DNA of 46,676 bases from JBBPZA01 sp963728925. GTDB lineage: Bacteria; Actinomycetota; Thermoleophilia; Solirubrobacterales; Solirubrobacteraceae. The notes below the pieces were generated by a model. The model was not told the origin of the DNA. It was given only the letters and a program-made list of their open reading frames with translations, and did no database searches. Shown in pieces: positions 15,559 to 24,636 of the stretch. The stretch lies in contig CAVSMB010000008.1 in assembly GCA_963728925.1 (NCBI GenBank), positions 1-46,676 on the forward strand, in the 5' to 3' direction. The first letter of the stretch is position 1. Each line of letters begins with the position of its first letter. The position numbers were made by a program, and so were the translations under genes.

Positions 15559-16697
15559 GAGTCCGCACCCCTCCACGCGAAGGCGGCGCCGCGGCCGCCG
15601 ATGCGCCCGACGCCGGCCACCTCGCGCGCGACCGCATCCACGATGCGCAGCGCGGCCGTGTTGTCGTGCGGTGGCTGGGCGGCGAGCCGCGCCTCGAAGT
15701 CCGGCAGGCGCTCCAGGAACTCGCCGAGCGCCGCCTCGTCGACCACCTCGCGCTCGAGGCCGTAGCCCAGCCGCTCGACGTAGCGCGCGTTCATGATCTG
15801 CTCGAACTGCCCGCGCAGCGGGATGGCGAGGATCGGCTTGCGTAGGACGATCGCCTCGCTGACCAGCGAGAAGCCGCCGCCCGCCACCACTGCTCGCGCG
15901 GTGCGCAGCGCCTCGACGAAGCCCTCGTTGGAAGGCGGCCGGAACTCGAGCGTCCCGTCGACGACGGGCGCCTCGGGGCCGCCGCGCATCCCGTAGACCA
16001 GGCAGCGCACGCCGGTCGCCCGCAGCGCGTCGAGCACGGACTGCTCACCGGAGGAGTAGACGACGAGGTGGTCGCCCTCGGCCGCCTCGGCGGCGGCCAC
16101 CTCGGGGCGGACGATCGGCGGCACGAGCGTCGTCGGGCGCTTGGCGAGGGGCACGTTGAAGAACGTCGTGATCACGTAGGCGTCGGCGCGCGGCACCATC
16201 GAGCGGGTCACCGCCCGGGCGAGCATGAAGTTCTCGCGGTCGACGCGGCCGCCGACGATCTTCGCGTCGTGGCGCAGCCGGTCGAGCGCCTGGATGTTGT
16301 CGAGGGCGATCAGCGGCTTGCGCGCGAGGCGGGCGTAGAGGGCGACGAGCGGCTCGAAGTCGGTCATCACGACGTTGGGCCGCCACTCGTTGAGGCTCGC
16401 GAGCCACGCGCGGAGGGTCTCGGGCAGGTCGCGGCGCGCGAGCCTGACGTTCTGGGCCACCGTCGCCCACTTGTGGATCTGGCCCTCGGTCATGGCGAAG
16501 CTCGGGCCGAAGATCTCCTCGACGTGGGCGAGGCGCGTCGAGAGGTAGCGGAAGGCGGCGCCTGAAGCGACGACCCGCACCTCGTGGCCCTCGGCCAGCA
16601 GGTGCTCGATGACCACCTGGGAGCGCGTCGCGTGGCCCATCCCCTCGCCGGCCACCCCGTAGAGGACCCGGAGGCCGGTGCTGTCGTGCGACGCCAT
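15555..16697 (-). CDS. Glycosyltransferase (GT-B, MurG/GT28-like)
   Basis: The 380-residue protein begins with a nucleotide-sugar transferase N-terminus (VLYGVAGEGMGHATRS, the glycine-rich GxGH loop). The C-terminal half contains AVVAGGGFSLVSEAIVLRKP, the usual donor-binding region of GT-B enzymes, followed by GQFEQIMNARYVERLGYG. It would be cytoplasmic or membrane-associated and transfer a sugar to a lipid or glycan acceptor. It leads an operon with a membrane protein and a polysaccharide deacetylase (both with GTGA overlaps), suggesting synthesis of a modified surface glycan. Donor and acceptor are unknown. Confidence 0.82.
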   Translation of the reverse strand: MASHDSTGLRVLYGVAGEGMGHATRSQVVIEHLLAEGHEVRVVASGAAFRYLSTRLAHVEEIFGPSFAMTEGQIHKWATVAQNVRLARRDLPETLRAWLASLNEWRPNVVMTDFEPLVALYARLARKPLIALDNIQALDRLRHDAKIVGGRVDRENFMLARAVTRSMVPRADAYVITTFFNVPLAKRPTTLVPPIVRPEVAAAEAAEGDHLVVYSSGEQSVLDALRATGVRCLVYGMRGGPEAPVVDGTLEFRPPSNEGFVEALRTARAVVAGGGFSLVSEAIVLRKPILAIPLRGQFEQIMNARYVERLGYGLEREVVDEAALGEFLERLPDFEARLAAQPPHDNTAALRIVDAVAREVAGVGRIGGRGAAFAWRGADS

Positions 16698-16758
16698 GCG
16701 GCGCGACGCTAGTCGCTCGATGCCTCCTCGCGCAAGCGCAGGTGGCGTCGCGACGCCC

Positions 16759-16959
16759 TCAGGGCATGTTGGGCGCGGGATCCTCGTTCCCGCGCTCCTC
16801 GGGCGGCGGCTCGCCCTCGCCCTCGTACTCCACGTCGGCGTCGAGCGGGGGCGCGTCGGCGGTGATCATGTCGTCGTCGACAGGGGGGTTCGAGGACTGG
16901 GCCTCGCCGAGCGAGGCCTCGCCGTGCTCGACGCGGTCGGCTCCGTGGTGCTCGGTCAT
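16759..16959 (-). CDS. Small acidic hypothetical protein
   Basis: This predicted 66-residue protein is very acidic and Pro/Glu-rich (e.g. ADVEYEGEGEPPPEERGNED), with no membrane segment or recognised domain. The ATG at 16959 lacks a clear Shine-Dalgarno. It lies 28 bases after the antiporter gene on the same strand and 61 bases before the glycosyltransferase gene. It probably is expressed as a short disordered protein, but chance coding cannot be excluded. Confidence 0.45.
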   Translation of the reverse strand: MTEHHGADRVEHGEASLGEAQSSNPPVDDDMITADAPPLDADVEYEGEGEPPPEERGNEDPAPNMP

Positions 16960-16987
16960 GGCGCGAGGCTACCCGTCGCGTGCCGGC

Positions 16988-18769
16988 TCACACCGCGAGG
17001 GCGCCGATCACCTCCTCCCACCAGGCGCGCTCGCGGTCGTCGGCCGCGAGGCGCAGGCGCCGGCGGGCGTGGGTGGTGAGCTGCTCGCGGCTCCCCACCG
17101 CGAGCGTCGGCCCCGACACCGCGTAGCGGCCGTCGTCGAGCACCACGAGGGCGCCCGGGACGTCGCGGCGCGTGCGCAGGAGGTCGCCGACCGGGCGGCC
17201 GGCGACCGCCGCCGGCCGCGCCGGGTCGCCGTCGTCCTCGCCCCACCGCCGCATGGTGTAGATCGCGGCGCGCGAGCGCGGCGCCGGCGGCGGGCGCGGC
17301 GCCGGCCCGATCGGTCCGTCGCGCCAGCGCTCGAGCAGCGCCGGGAGCGCGTCGGCGGCCTCCGAGCGGACGAGCACGTGGAGGACGTCGCCCGCCTCCA
17401 GTCGCGTGGAGCCGCGCGGGGGCAGCGCGGCGTCGCCGCGCACGATCACGTTGACGAGCGCGTCGCGAGGCAGGCCCAGGTCGCGGACGCGCTTGCCGAC
17501 CGCCGCGTCGTCGGCTCCCACCGGGTACTCGAGCACCTCGGCCCCCAGCCGCCGGACGGTCCCGGCCTCGGCGAGCGGCCGCGGCAGGGCCGGTTCGTTG
17601 GTCGTCACGCCGAGCGCCCGCGCGAACGGCTCGAACGTCGATCCCTGGACGAGCGTCGAGAGGGCGACCGCGAAGAAGACGATGTCGAAGGTCTCGACGC
17701 TGTTCGGCACACCGTCGATGACCGGGAAGGTCGCGAGCACGACGGGCACCGCGCCGCGCAGCCCGGCCCACCCGAGCACCACGCGCTCGGCGACGCTGAA
17801 GCCCTGCAGCGCGGTGGCGACCGCCACCGCGACCGGGCGCGCGACGAACATGATCAGCAACGCGAGAACCGTTCCCTCGACCGCGATCTCGTCGAGACGC
17901 CCGGGGAACACCAGCAGCCCGAGGGTGAGGAACATGACGATCTGCGCGACCCACGCGAGGCCCTCGTGGAAGACGACCACGGCGCGCTTGGCCGGGATCT
18001 GCGCGCCACCGAGCGCGAGGCCGGCGACGTAGACAGCGAGGAAACCGGAGCCGTGGAGTATGTCGGCGCCGCCGAAGGCCAGCGCGGCGGTTGTGATCGA
18101 GGCGACCGGGAACAGGCCCGGCGCGCCGAGGTTCGCGCGCCGGAACGCCCGCACCGCGAGCCACCCGACGGCGACGCCGACCACCGCGCCGATCGCGAAC
18201 TCCTTCAGGAAGAGCAGGAGCATGTCGGCGAGGCCGTAGTCGGGCTTCTGGATCCAGTCGATGAAGCCGAGCACGAGCAGGACGGCGATCGGGTCGTTGA
18301 AGCCCGATTCGCCCTCGAGCGTCCGGGCGATGCGCCGGCGCAGGGTCGAGTTGCGCAGCAGCGAGAAGACCGCCGCGCCGTCGGTGGCCGAGACGATCGC
18401 GCCGATGAGCAGCCCCTGGAGCGTCGAGAGGTCGAAGAGCCACGCGGCGGCGAAGCCGGCGACCGCCGCGGTCAGCAGCGTGCCCAGGGTGGCGAGCGAG
18501 AGCGCCGGGCCCAGGACGGGCCGGATCTCGCGCCAGCCGCTGGTCAGGCCCCCCTCGAAGAGGATCAGGGCCAGGGCGACGATCCCGACGGTTCGCGCCA
18601 GCCGGTAGTCGTTGAAGTCGATCAGCCCGGTCGCGTCGGAGCCGAGGGCCATCCCCACCGCGAGGAAGAGGATCAGCGCGGGGACGCGGACGCGCGAGGC
18701 GAGCAGGGAGGCGAGCAGGCCGACGGCGAGCAGCGCGCCGACGATGAGGATGTAGCTGCCGTCCGCCAT
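16988..18769 (-). CDS. Cation/proton antiporter with RCK-C domain (CPA1, NhaP2-like)
   Basis: The 593-residue protein has about 12 membrane segments in residues 1-385, including ALILFEGGLTSGW and the ion-binding region ATDGAAVFSLLRN followed by GESGFNDPIAVLLVLG (the ND/DP pair typical of K+/Na+ : H+ antiporters). Residues about 410-485 form a TrkA-C/RCK-C regulatory domain (VLEYPVGADDAAVGKRVRDL, later LEAGDVLHVLVRSEA), and a further about 100-residue soluble tail ends the protein. It exchanges monovalent cations for protons across the membrane and is probably gated by a cytoplasmic ligand. Ion specificity is not readable by eye. Confidence 0.88.
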   Translation of the reverse strand: MADGSYILIVGALLAVGLLASLLASRVRVPALILFLAVGMALGSDATGLIDFNDYRLARTVGIVALALILFEGGLTSGWREIRPVLGPALSLATLGTLLTAAVAGFAAAWLFDLSTLQGLLIGAIVSATDGAAVFSLLRNSTLRRRIARTLEGESGFNDPIAVLLVLGFIDWIQKPDYGLADMLLLFLKEFAIGAVVGVAVGWLAVRAFRRANLGAPGLFPVASITTAALAFGGADILHGSGFLAVYVAGLALGGAQIPAKRAVVVFHEGLAWVAQIVMFLTLGLLVFPGRLDEIAVEGTVLALLIMFVARPVAVAVATALQGFSVAERVVLGWAGLRGAVPVVLATFPVIDGVPNSVETFDIVFFAVALSTLVQGSTFEPFARALGVTTNEPALPRPLAEAGTVRRLGAEVLEYPVGADDAAVGKRVRDLGLPRDALVNVIVRGDAALPPRGSTRLEAGDVLHVLVRSEAADALPALLERWRDGPIGPAPRPPPAPRSRAAIYTMRRWGEDDGDPARPAAVAGRPVGDLLRTRRDVPGALVVLDDGRYAVSGPTLAVGSREQLTTHARRRLRLAADDRERAWWEEVIGALAV

Positions 18770-18836
18770 GGACGGGCGAGCATGCCATGGACCCGCGCGC
18801 GGCGGCCCGAGGCCTGGGGTGCAGCGGCGCGGGTGG

Positions 18837-19880
18837 CTAGACGGCCTGCTCGCGGCCCTCGCTCAGCACGGGCTCCTGCTGGGCCGAGGGCTGCTCCGGG
18901 GCCACGTCCTGATCGAGGAACTCGAGCAGCGCGCGGTTGAAGGTGGTGGGGCGCTCGAGCATGGGAACGTGGCCCGTGTCCTCGAGCACGAGCGAGGTCG
19001 CACGCGGGATCAGCCGCTCGAACTCGCGCGCGTCGCCGCGCGGCACGAGGATGTCGTCGGTCCCCTGCACGATCAGCGTCGGGGGGGCGATGTCGGGGAG
19101 GCGGTCGCGGATGTCGTAGGTCACCAGCGCCTCGAGCGCGCCGCGGAAGCCGGGCTTGCCGACGCCGTTGAGCTGCTCGACGAGCACGTCGTGGGCCAGT
19201 CGCGTGGGGTGGCGCATGATGACGCCGAAGGCGAACTGCACGTAGCCGGGGCGCTTGAGCAGGCGGCGTGCCTGCTCGGCGCTCGTCGAGCCCCCGCCGA
19301 GGAGCAGGCGGCCGAGCCGCACGCTCGTGCGCGTGGCCTCGGCGATCGAGATTCCGGCGGCGTCGACCAGCACCAGCCGTTCGACGCGGTCGGGGTGGCG
19401 GACGGCCACCTCGGCGGCGGTGAAGCCGCCCATCGAGTTGCCCACGATCGGCACGGCTCCCAGGTCGAGCGCGGCGCACAGTCCCTCGACGGCTCGGGCG
19501 AAGTTCGTGATCGTGATCGGCTCGGCGGGCATCTCCGAGGCGCCGAAGCCCGGCAGGTCGAGGGCGATCGCGCGGCGGCTTTGGGCAACCGTCGGCAGGT
19601 TCTCGAGCCAGTTCTGCCACGAGCCGCCGAGGCCGTGGACGAAGACCACCGGCGGCGCGTCACGCTCGCCGAGGTCGGCGTAGTGGACGCGCTTGCCGTC
19701 GATCTCGACATCGTGCAGATGCGAGGGCCAGTCGACGTCGCGCCACGAGGGCTGGGCGCTCGAGCCGTACTCCTCGTCGGCGCGCCGCGCCGCACGGCGG
19801 GAGGCGACGCGCGCCGGGGAGGGCCACACCGTGCGCAGCGGCCCCCGGCGGTAGCCGGTGTCGGTGTCTGCCTTGGCCAT
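18837..19880 (-). CDS. Alpha/beta-fold hydrolase
   Basis: The 347-residue protein has the classic order: oxyanion-hole segment FVHGLGGSWQNW, nucleophile elbow VGNSMGG (S149), acid in VQGTDDILVP (D275 or D276) and catalytic His in DTGHVPML (H304). A positively charged N-terminal extension of about 55 residues precedes the fold. Likely an esterase, lipase or C-C hydrolase acting on a small substrate; the sequence does not say which. It is transcribed toward the antiporter gene, about 67 bases away, and may share its transcript. Confidence 0.87.
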   Translation of the reverse strand: MAKADTDTGYRRGPLRTVWPSPARVASRRAARRADEEYGSSAQPSWRDVDWPSHLHDVEIDGKRVHYADLGERDAPPVVFVHGLGGSWQNWLENLPTVAQSRRAIALDLPGFGASEMPAEPITITNFARAVEGLCAALDLGAVPIVGNSMGGFTAAEVAVRHPDRVERLVLVDAAGISIAEATRTSVRLGRLLLGGGSTSAEQARRLLKRPGYVQFAFGVIMRHPTRLAHDVLVEQLNGVGKPGFRGALEALVTYDIRDRLPDIAPPTLIVQGTDDILVPRGDAREFERLIPRATSLVLEDTGHVPMLERPTTFNRALLEFLDQDVAPEQPSAQQEPVLSEGREQAV

Positions 19881-19919
19881 GCGCCCAACGCTAGCGGACG
19901 GGCGGGGCCGCCTCAGCGA

Positions 19920-21008
19920 TCAGCGGTGTCCGACGGCCTCGAGCAGGCGATCCAGGTCGGCCTCCGAGTTCCAGGCGCCGACCGAGGCGCGCAGCAGGCC
20001 GCGCCCGGGAATGTCGCGGATGCCCACGCCGACCCGCGCGAAGCGCGCACGCTCGCCCTCGGGGTCCTCGCTGGCCCAGGACACGAGCGTCGTGGGCCCG
20101 CGGGGGGCGACCTCGTGGCCGGCGTCTGCGAGCCGGCGCGCGAGTAGCGCGGCGAGGTCGCGCCCGCGGGCGTGGACGTCGTCCCACCCGAAGCCCGCGA
20201 GCACGTCGTGGGCGGCGAGCGCGAAGGCCTGGGCCTCAGCCGCGAGCGACGGGGTGTCGTAGCGGCGCGCGTCGGGGCGCAGCGTGGCCTCGAGGCCGGC
20301 GCCCGCGTCCTCGAAGTTCAGGTAGGTGCGCCGCAGCGCCGGCACGCGCTCGCGCAGGCGCTCGGACACGTAGAGCATGCCGCTGCCGTCGGGCCCGCAC
20401 AGCCACTTCTGGCCCGAGCCGGCGTAGGCGTCGACGCCCAGGTGCGCGACGTCGACCGGCACCGCGCCGACCCCCTGGGCACCGTCGAGGAGGACCGGCA
20501 CCTCGCGCGCGACCTCCTTGAGAGCGGCGGGCGCGAGCTCGCCGCCGACCCAGCTCACATGCGAGGTGGCGACCAGCCGCGTCCGGGGCCCGACCGCCTC
20601 GTCGATCCGCGCGAAGGGCGCCACGGTGATGTGCGCGCCCTTCAGGTCGCGGGCGGCCTGCAGCGCGCCGGTGACCCCCGGGTGCTCCTGGTCGGAGGTC
20701 ACGATCTCATCGCCCGGGCGCAGATCCATGCCGGCCACGACGATGTGCACGCCGTCGGAGGTGCACGTGGTGAGCGCCACGTCGGCCGGCGCGGCGCCGA
20801 GCAGTGAGGCGTAGACCTCGCGCTGGCGGTCGAGCAGCTCCCGGCGGCGCTCGAAGTGCGCACGCACGCGGCCGTCGCGGGCCTGGCGAGCCGCCTCGGC
20901 CGCGAGCGCGTCGACCGCGCGCGAGGGCACCGGCCCGTCCGTGCCCGCGTTCAGATAGGCGAAGCGCTCCAGGACGGGGAACTCCGCGCGAAGGACGGAC
21001 GGGTCCAC
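19920..21008 (-). CDS. Class V aminotransferase (PLP enzyme, cysteine-desulfurase-like)
   Basis: The 362-residue fold-type I PLP enzyme shows the family N-terminus YLNAGTDGPVP, a substrate-loop segment TTCTSDGVHIV, PLP-contacting D175/Q178 in LLDGAQGVGA, and the Schiff-base lysine K201 in GSGQKWLCGPDG. It resembles the isopenicillin-N epimerase/cysteine desulfurase branch; neighbours do not include isc/suf genes, so Fe-S assembly is not implied. The start is GTG (GTGGACCCG). It is 39 bases from the alpha/beta hydrolase gene, so both may be co-transcribed. Confidence 0.85.
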   Translation of the reverse strand: MDPSVLRAEFPVLERFAYLNAGTDGPVPSRAVDALAAEAARQARDGRVRAHFERRRELLDRQREVYASLLGAAPADVALTTCTSDGVHIVVAGMDLRPGDEIVTSDQEHPGVTGALQAARDLKGAHITVAPFARIDEAVGPRTRLVATSHVSWVGGELAPAALKEVAREVPVLLDGAQGVGAVPVDVAHLGVDAYAGSGQKWLCGPDGSGMLYVSERLRERVPALRRTYLNFEDAGAGLEATLRPDARRYDTPSLAAEAQAFALAAHDVLAGFGWDDVHARGRDLAALLARRLADAGHEVAPRGPTTLVSWASEDPEGERARFARVGVGIRDIPGRGLLRASVGAWNSEADLDRLLEAVGHR

Positions 21009-21182
21009 GCGGGCAACGATAACGGCGGCCGGATGGGCTGCCCGGAACCACGGCGGCCGCGGAGCGGGCCGCGACGACGGGCGGAGGGGCCACCCTGACG
21101 GCGGGCGATCCCTCTTCGCCCCACGACGACGACGGGCCGGAGGTCGCCCCCCGGCCCGTCGATCAGCTCGGTCGTGCCGCGG

Positions 21183-21590
21183 TTACCCGCAGACCGGCCA
21201 GGGCGAGCTGCCGCTCTGGGCGAGCAGCGCCGCCGCGCGCTGGTCCTGCTCGGACTCGGGGGCGGCGGCCGGGTCGCCGCTGCCGCCGACCGAGGCCCAC
21301 GTCTCGTAGGTGAACTGGTACTTGCCGCGGTACGTGCCGCCGCCGCCGATGGCGCCCGGGTCGCCGCCCGACTCGCACTGGGCGATGGCCTGGAGCTGGG
21401 GCGACGCGGACGAGCCGCCGGCCTGGCCCGAGCCGCCGCCGGCCTGCCCGGTCGCGCCACCCTGGGGCGCGGCGCTGATGTTGTGGCCGCTCACGACCTG
21501 GTTGTGGCTGGGCGAGGCCATGGCCGGCGCGGCGAGCGCGCCGCCGGCGGCGATGGCGGCCAGCGTGGCAAACGTCTTTCGGTACGACAT
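21183..21590 (-). CDS. Resuscitation-promoting-factor-like transglycosylase
   Basis: The 135-residue secreted protein starts at the ATG at 21590. It has a signal peptide (about residues 1-26, ending APAMAS), then a Gly/Gln/Ser linker, then the Rpf transglycosylase domain (residues about 64-135): LQAIAQCESGGDPGAI with the catalytic Glu E73, TYRGKYQFTYETWASVGG, and the C-terminal Cys in SPWPVCG, which would pair with C72. Such proteins cleave peptidoglycan and promote regrowth of dormant cells. A CRP/GlxR-like palindrome lies about 200 bases upstream in the gap shared with thrS. It is the shortest form, without LysM or G5 domains. Confidence 0.9.
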   Translation of the reverse strand: MSYRKTFATLAAIAAGGALAAPAMASPSHNQVVSGHNISAAPQGGATGQAGGGSGQAGGSSASPQLQAIAQCESGGDPGAIGGGGTYRGKYQFTYETWASVGGSGDPAAAPESEQDQRAAALLAQSGSSPWPVCG

Positions 21591-21791
21591 GGTTTCGTCT
21601 CGTGTCCTTCCGCTCGACGGGCACGACGACGCACGGGGCGCCGGCGCACGACCGCCGTTGCTTTCGGCCAAGGACGAGTGGGGCGCCGGGCCGCGAGAGA
21701 AAGGGCCCGGTCACGAGTGGGTCCCGCGCACGCATGCGCGGCCCGTCCCACCCGTCCAATCAAGGAAGGGTAGGGCGATCAGGCCATAGTC

Positions 21792-21809
21792 GTGTGACGG
21801 CGGTCACAC
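21792..21809. promoter_or_regulatory. CRP/GlxR-like palindrome between rpf and thrS
   Basis: GTGTGAC-GGCG-GTCACAC has perfect 7-base arms and matches the known TGTGA-N6-TCACA consensus of Crp/GlxR-type cAMP regulators. It is centred about 210 bases upstream of the rpf start and about 63 bases upstream of the thrS start. In mycobacteria the CRP homologue Rv3676 is reported to activate rpfA, so control of rpf here is a natural hypothesis; effects on thrS are equally possible by position. Confidence 0.7.
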
Positions 21810-21863
21810 AAGCGAGCGGGCGCGCGCCGCGTTCGCGAGCGGCAGTACTAGCATCAGCCGCCC

Positions 21864-23789
21864 ATGCGCCTGACGCTCCCCGACGGCACCCCGCTCGAGC
21901 TCCCGGCCGGCGCCACCGGCGCCGACGCCGCGGCCGCCATCGGCCCGGGGCTCGCGCGGGCGGCGCTCGCGGTCCGGGTGAACGGCGAGGTCCGCGACCT
22001 CGACCGCCCGCTCGACGCCGGCGAGGGCGAGCCGATCGCCATCCTCACCGCCCGCGACCCCGATGCGCTCGACGTGATCCGGCACGACGCCGCGCACGTG
22101 CTGGCGACCGCGGTGCTCGAGCTGTACCCGGGGGTGAAGGTCTCCATCGGGCCGGCGATCGAGAACGGCTTCTACTACGACTTCGAGTTCCCCGAGGGGG
22201 TCAGCGTCTCCGACGCCGACTTCGAGCACATCGAAGCGAGGATGCGCGAGCACGTCGTCGCGGCCGAGCCGTTCGTCCGCGAGGAGGTCGGCGTGCCCGA
22301 GGCGCTCGAGCGCTTCCGCTCCGAGCAGCAGGACTACAAGGTCGAGCTGATCGAGGACCTCGTCCGCGACCAGGGCGTCGATCACGTCTCGCTCTACACC
22401 AACGGGCCGTTCACCGACCTCTGCCGCGGCCCGCACGCGCCGAGCACCAAGTCGGTCAAGGCGTTCAAGCTCGAGTCGGTCGCCGGGGCTTACTGGCACG
22501 GCGACGCCTCGCGCACGATGCTCACGCGCATCTACGGGACAGCGTTCTTCTCCAAGGAGGACCTGGAGGAGCACCTGCGCCGGCTCGAGCAGGCGCGTGC
22601 CCGCGACCACCGCCGGCTCGGCCGCGAGCTCGGGCTCTTCCTCTTCTCAGAGCTCTCGCCGGGAATGCCGTTCTGGCTGCCCGGCGGCACCGCGGTGTGG
22701 AACGAGCTGACCGCGATGTGGCGCGAGGAGAACCGTCGCCGCGGCTATCAGGAGGTGCGCACGCCGATCCTCTACGACGTCGAGCTCTGGAAGCAGTCGG
22801 GCCATTGGCACGTCTACCGCGAGCACATGTACTTCACCGACGTCGAGGGGCGCCCGATGGGGCTCAAGCCGATGAACTGCCCTGCCCACGTCCAGATCTA
22901 CAAGAGCGAGCGGCGCTCCTACCGCGACCTGCCGATCCGCTACAGCGAGCAGGGCCTCGTCCACCGCCACGAGCCGAGCGGCACGCTGCATGGCCTGCTG
23001 CGCGTGCGCTCGATCACCCAGGACGACGCCCACGTGTTCTGCTCGGAGGACCAGATCGAGGACGAGGTCAACCGCTGCCTGGACTTCGGCTTCGCGATCT
23101 ACGACCTTTTCGGCTTCGAGCCGCGGCTCGAGCTCTCCACCCGCCCCGAGAAGCGCGTCGGCGAGGAGGAGATGTGGGACCGCGCCGAGGCGGCCCTGGA
23201 GCGCACGCTCGTGCATCGCGGCCTGGACTACGAGGTCAACGAGGGCGACGGCGCTTTCTACGGGCCGAAGATCGACCTCCACATGACCGACTCGATCGGC
23301 CGCTCGTGGCAGCTCGGGACGGTGCAGCTGGACTACTACATGCCCGAGCGCTTCGGTCTGGAGTACACCGGCGCCGACAACGCCGAGCACCGTCCGGTGA
23401 TGATCCACCGCGCGCTCATGGGCTCCTTCGAGCGCTTCATCGGCATCCTCGTCGAGCACTACGCCGGCGAGCTCCCGGTCTGGCTGGCGCCGGTGCAGGC
23501 GGTCGTGCTGCCCATCGCCGACCGCCACGACGGCTACGCGCGCCAGGTGGCCGAGCGCCTGGCCGACGATGGTGCGCGCATCGAGGTCGTCGGCCCGCAC
23601 GAGTCGCTGGGGCGGCGGATCCGCGAGGCCGAGGTTCGCAAGGTCCCCTACATGCTCGTGGTCGGGGACGGCGAGGAGCAGGCGGGTGCCGTGGCGGTCC
23701 GCCGCCACCGGGAGGGCGATGAGGGAACGATGTCGCTCGACGAGTTCGCCCAGCGGCTCGCGCGCGAGCGCGTTGAACGGTCGGGCTGA
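21864..23789 (+). CDS. thrS: Threonine-tRNA ligase
   Basis: The 641-residue class II aminoacyl-tRNA synthetase attaches threonine to tRNA-Thr. In order: TGS domain (residues 1-62), editing domain with HDAAH (H74, H78) and LCRGPHAPS, catalytic core with MNCPAH (zinc Cys), RYSEQGLVHRHEPSG (motif 2 region) and HRALMGSFERFIG (motif 3), and the anticodon-binding domain (about 540-635) with VLPIADRHDGYA and GDGEEQAGAVAVRRH. Length is normal. The ATG start fits the TGS domain start (MRLTLPDGT). A promoter for the infC cluster lies around its 3' end. Confidence 0.97.
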   Translation: MRLTLPDGTPLELPAGATGADAAAAIGPGLARAALAVRVNGEVRDLDRPLDAGEGEPIAILTARDPDALDVIRHDAAHVLATAVLELYPGVKVSIGPAIENGFYYDFEFPEGVSVSDADFEHIEARMREHVVAAEPFVREEVGVPEALERFRSEQQDYKVELIEDLVRDQGVDHVSLYTNGPFTDLCRGPHAPSTKSVKAFKLESVAGAYWHGDASRTMLTRIYGTAFFSKEDLEEHLRRLEQARARDHRRLGRELGLFLFSELSPGMPFWLPGGTAVWNELTAMWREENRRRGYQEVRTPILYDVELWKQSGHWHVYREHMYFTDVEGRPMGLKPMNCPAHVQIYKSERRSYRDLPIRYSEQGLVHRHEPSGTLHGLLRVRSITQDDAHVFCSEDQIEDEVNRCLDFGFAIYDLFGFEPRLELSTRPEKRVGEEEMWDRAEAALERTLVHRGLDYEVNEGDGAFYGPKIDLHMTDSIGRSWQLGTVQLDYYMPERFGLEYTGADNAEHRPVMIHRALMGSFERFIGILVEHYAGELPVWLAPVQAVVLPIADRHDGYARQVAERLADDGARIEVVGPHESLGRRIREAEVRKVPYMLVVGDGEEQAGAVAVRRHREGDEGTMSLDEFAQRLARERVERSG

Positions 23790-23800
23790 GCGCCGCTATA
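23771..23800 (+). promoter_or_regulatory. Predicted sigma-70-type promoter for infC
   Basis: TTGAAC (23771-23776) and TATACT (23795-23800) are separated by 18 bases and stand out in this GC-rich context. The -35 lies inside the last codons of thrS, and the -10 just after its stop, about 60 bases before the infC start. It would give the translation-factor gene its own transcript. Confidence 0.55.
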
Positions 23801-23859
23801 CTCAGTGACCTTGACGCAGCGACTCCACCGAACGCTCTGAAGCGCCTTCACCGCAGCTA

Positions 23860-24600
23860 GTGCCGGTCCCGAAGCGTTTCGACCGGCGCCCGCCCGAGCG
23901 GGACCAGACGCGCATCAACGAGCGGATCCGCGTGCCCGAGGTGCGCCTCATCGGCGATGACGGCAACCAGGTCGGCGTCGTCAAGACGCCGGACGCGCTG
24001 CACTACGCCCAGGAGCGCAACCTCGACCTCGTCGAGGTCGCCGCCGACGCCCGCCCGCCGGTCTGCCGCGTGCTCGACTACTCGAAGTACAAGTACGAGC
24101 AGGAGCAGAAGCAGAAGCAGGCGCGCAAGCACCAGCAGAGCGTCAACGTCCGCGAGATCAAGTTCCGGCCGAAGATCGCCCAGCACGACTACGACACCAA
24201 GAAGGGCCACGTCCAGCGCTTCCTCGGTGCTCGTAACAAGGTCAAGGTCACGATCATGTTCCGGGGCCGCGAAGTCACCCACCCCGAGCGCGGCGTGATG
24301 ATCCTCGATCGCCTCGCCGAGGACCTCGGTGAGCTGGCCGTCGTCGAGCAGCGCCCGATCCAGGACGGGCGCAACATGACGATGCTGCTGAGCCCGGGCA
24401 AGGTGCCCGGCGCTGACAAGCAGGAGGGTGCCGAGAAGCCTGAGAAGGCCGCCGAGAAGGCCGAGAAGGCCGCCGAGCCAGTCACCGGCGCGCCCGCACG
24501 CGCGGAGGAGCCCGCGTCTGACCCGCCCTCCGTCGAGCAGGTCGGCCAGACCGCCACGCCCGCGGCGCAGCCGGCTTCGGCCGCCGCCGAGCAGCGCTGA
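23860..24600 (+). CDS. infC: Translation initiation factor IF-3
   Basis: IF-3 binds the 30S subunit, keeps it apart from 50S and checks start-codon pairing. The N-domain begins TRINERIRVPEVRLIG and includes ALHYAQERNLDLVEV; the linker is rich in Lys/Gln (YEQEQKQKQARKHQQ); the C-domain contains VREIKFRPKI and FRGREVTHPERG. The protein is 246 residues, against a usual length near 180; the extra about 60 residues are an Ala/Glu/Pro-rich tail (AEKPEKAAEKAEKAAEP) likely to be disordered, as in some other actinobacteria. The start is GTG (GTGCCGGTC). rpmI and rplT follow, but 573 bases downstream. Confidence 0.96.
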   Translation: MPVPKRFDRRPPERDQTRINERIRVPEVRLIGDDGNQVGVVKTPDALHYAQERNLDLVEVAADARPPVCRVLDYSKYKYEQEQKQKQARKHQQSVNVREIKFRPKIAQHDYDTKKGHVQRFLGARNKVKVTIMFRGREVTHPERGVMILDRLAEDLGELAVVEQRPIQDGRNMTMLLSPGKVPGADKQEGAEKPEKAAEKAEKAAEPVTGAPARAEEPASDPPSVEQVGQTATPAAQPASAAAEQR

Positions 24601-24636
24601 CCGCTCTCTCGCCTCCGAGTCGGGGCACGGCCGTTC

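Noticed and set aside
21591..21791. c-di-AMP (ydaO-type) riboswitch in the rpf leader
   Set aside because: rpf genes often carry one, but I could not find the conserved GGGGAACC and GGGTGAA-type elements in the minus-strand leader.
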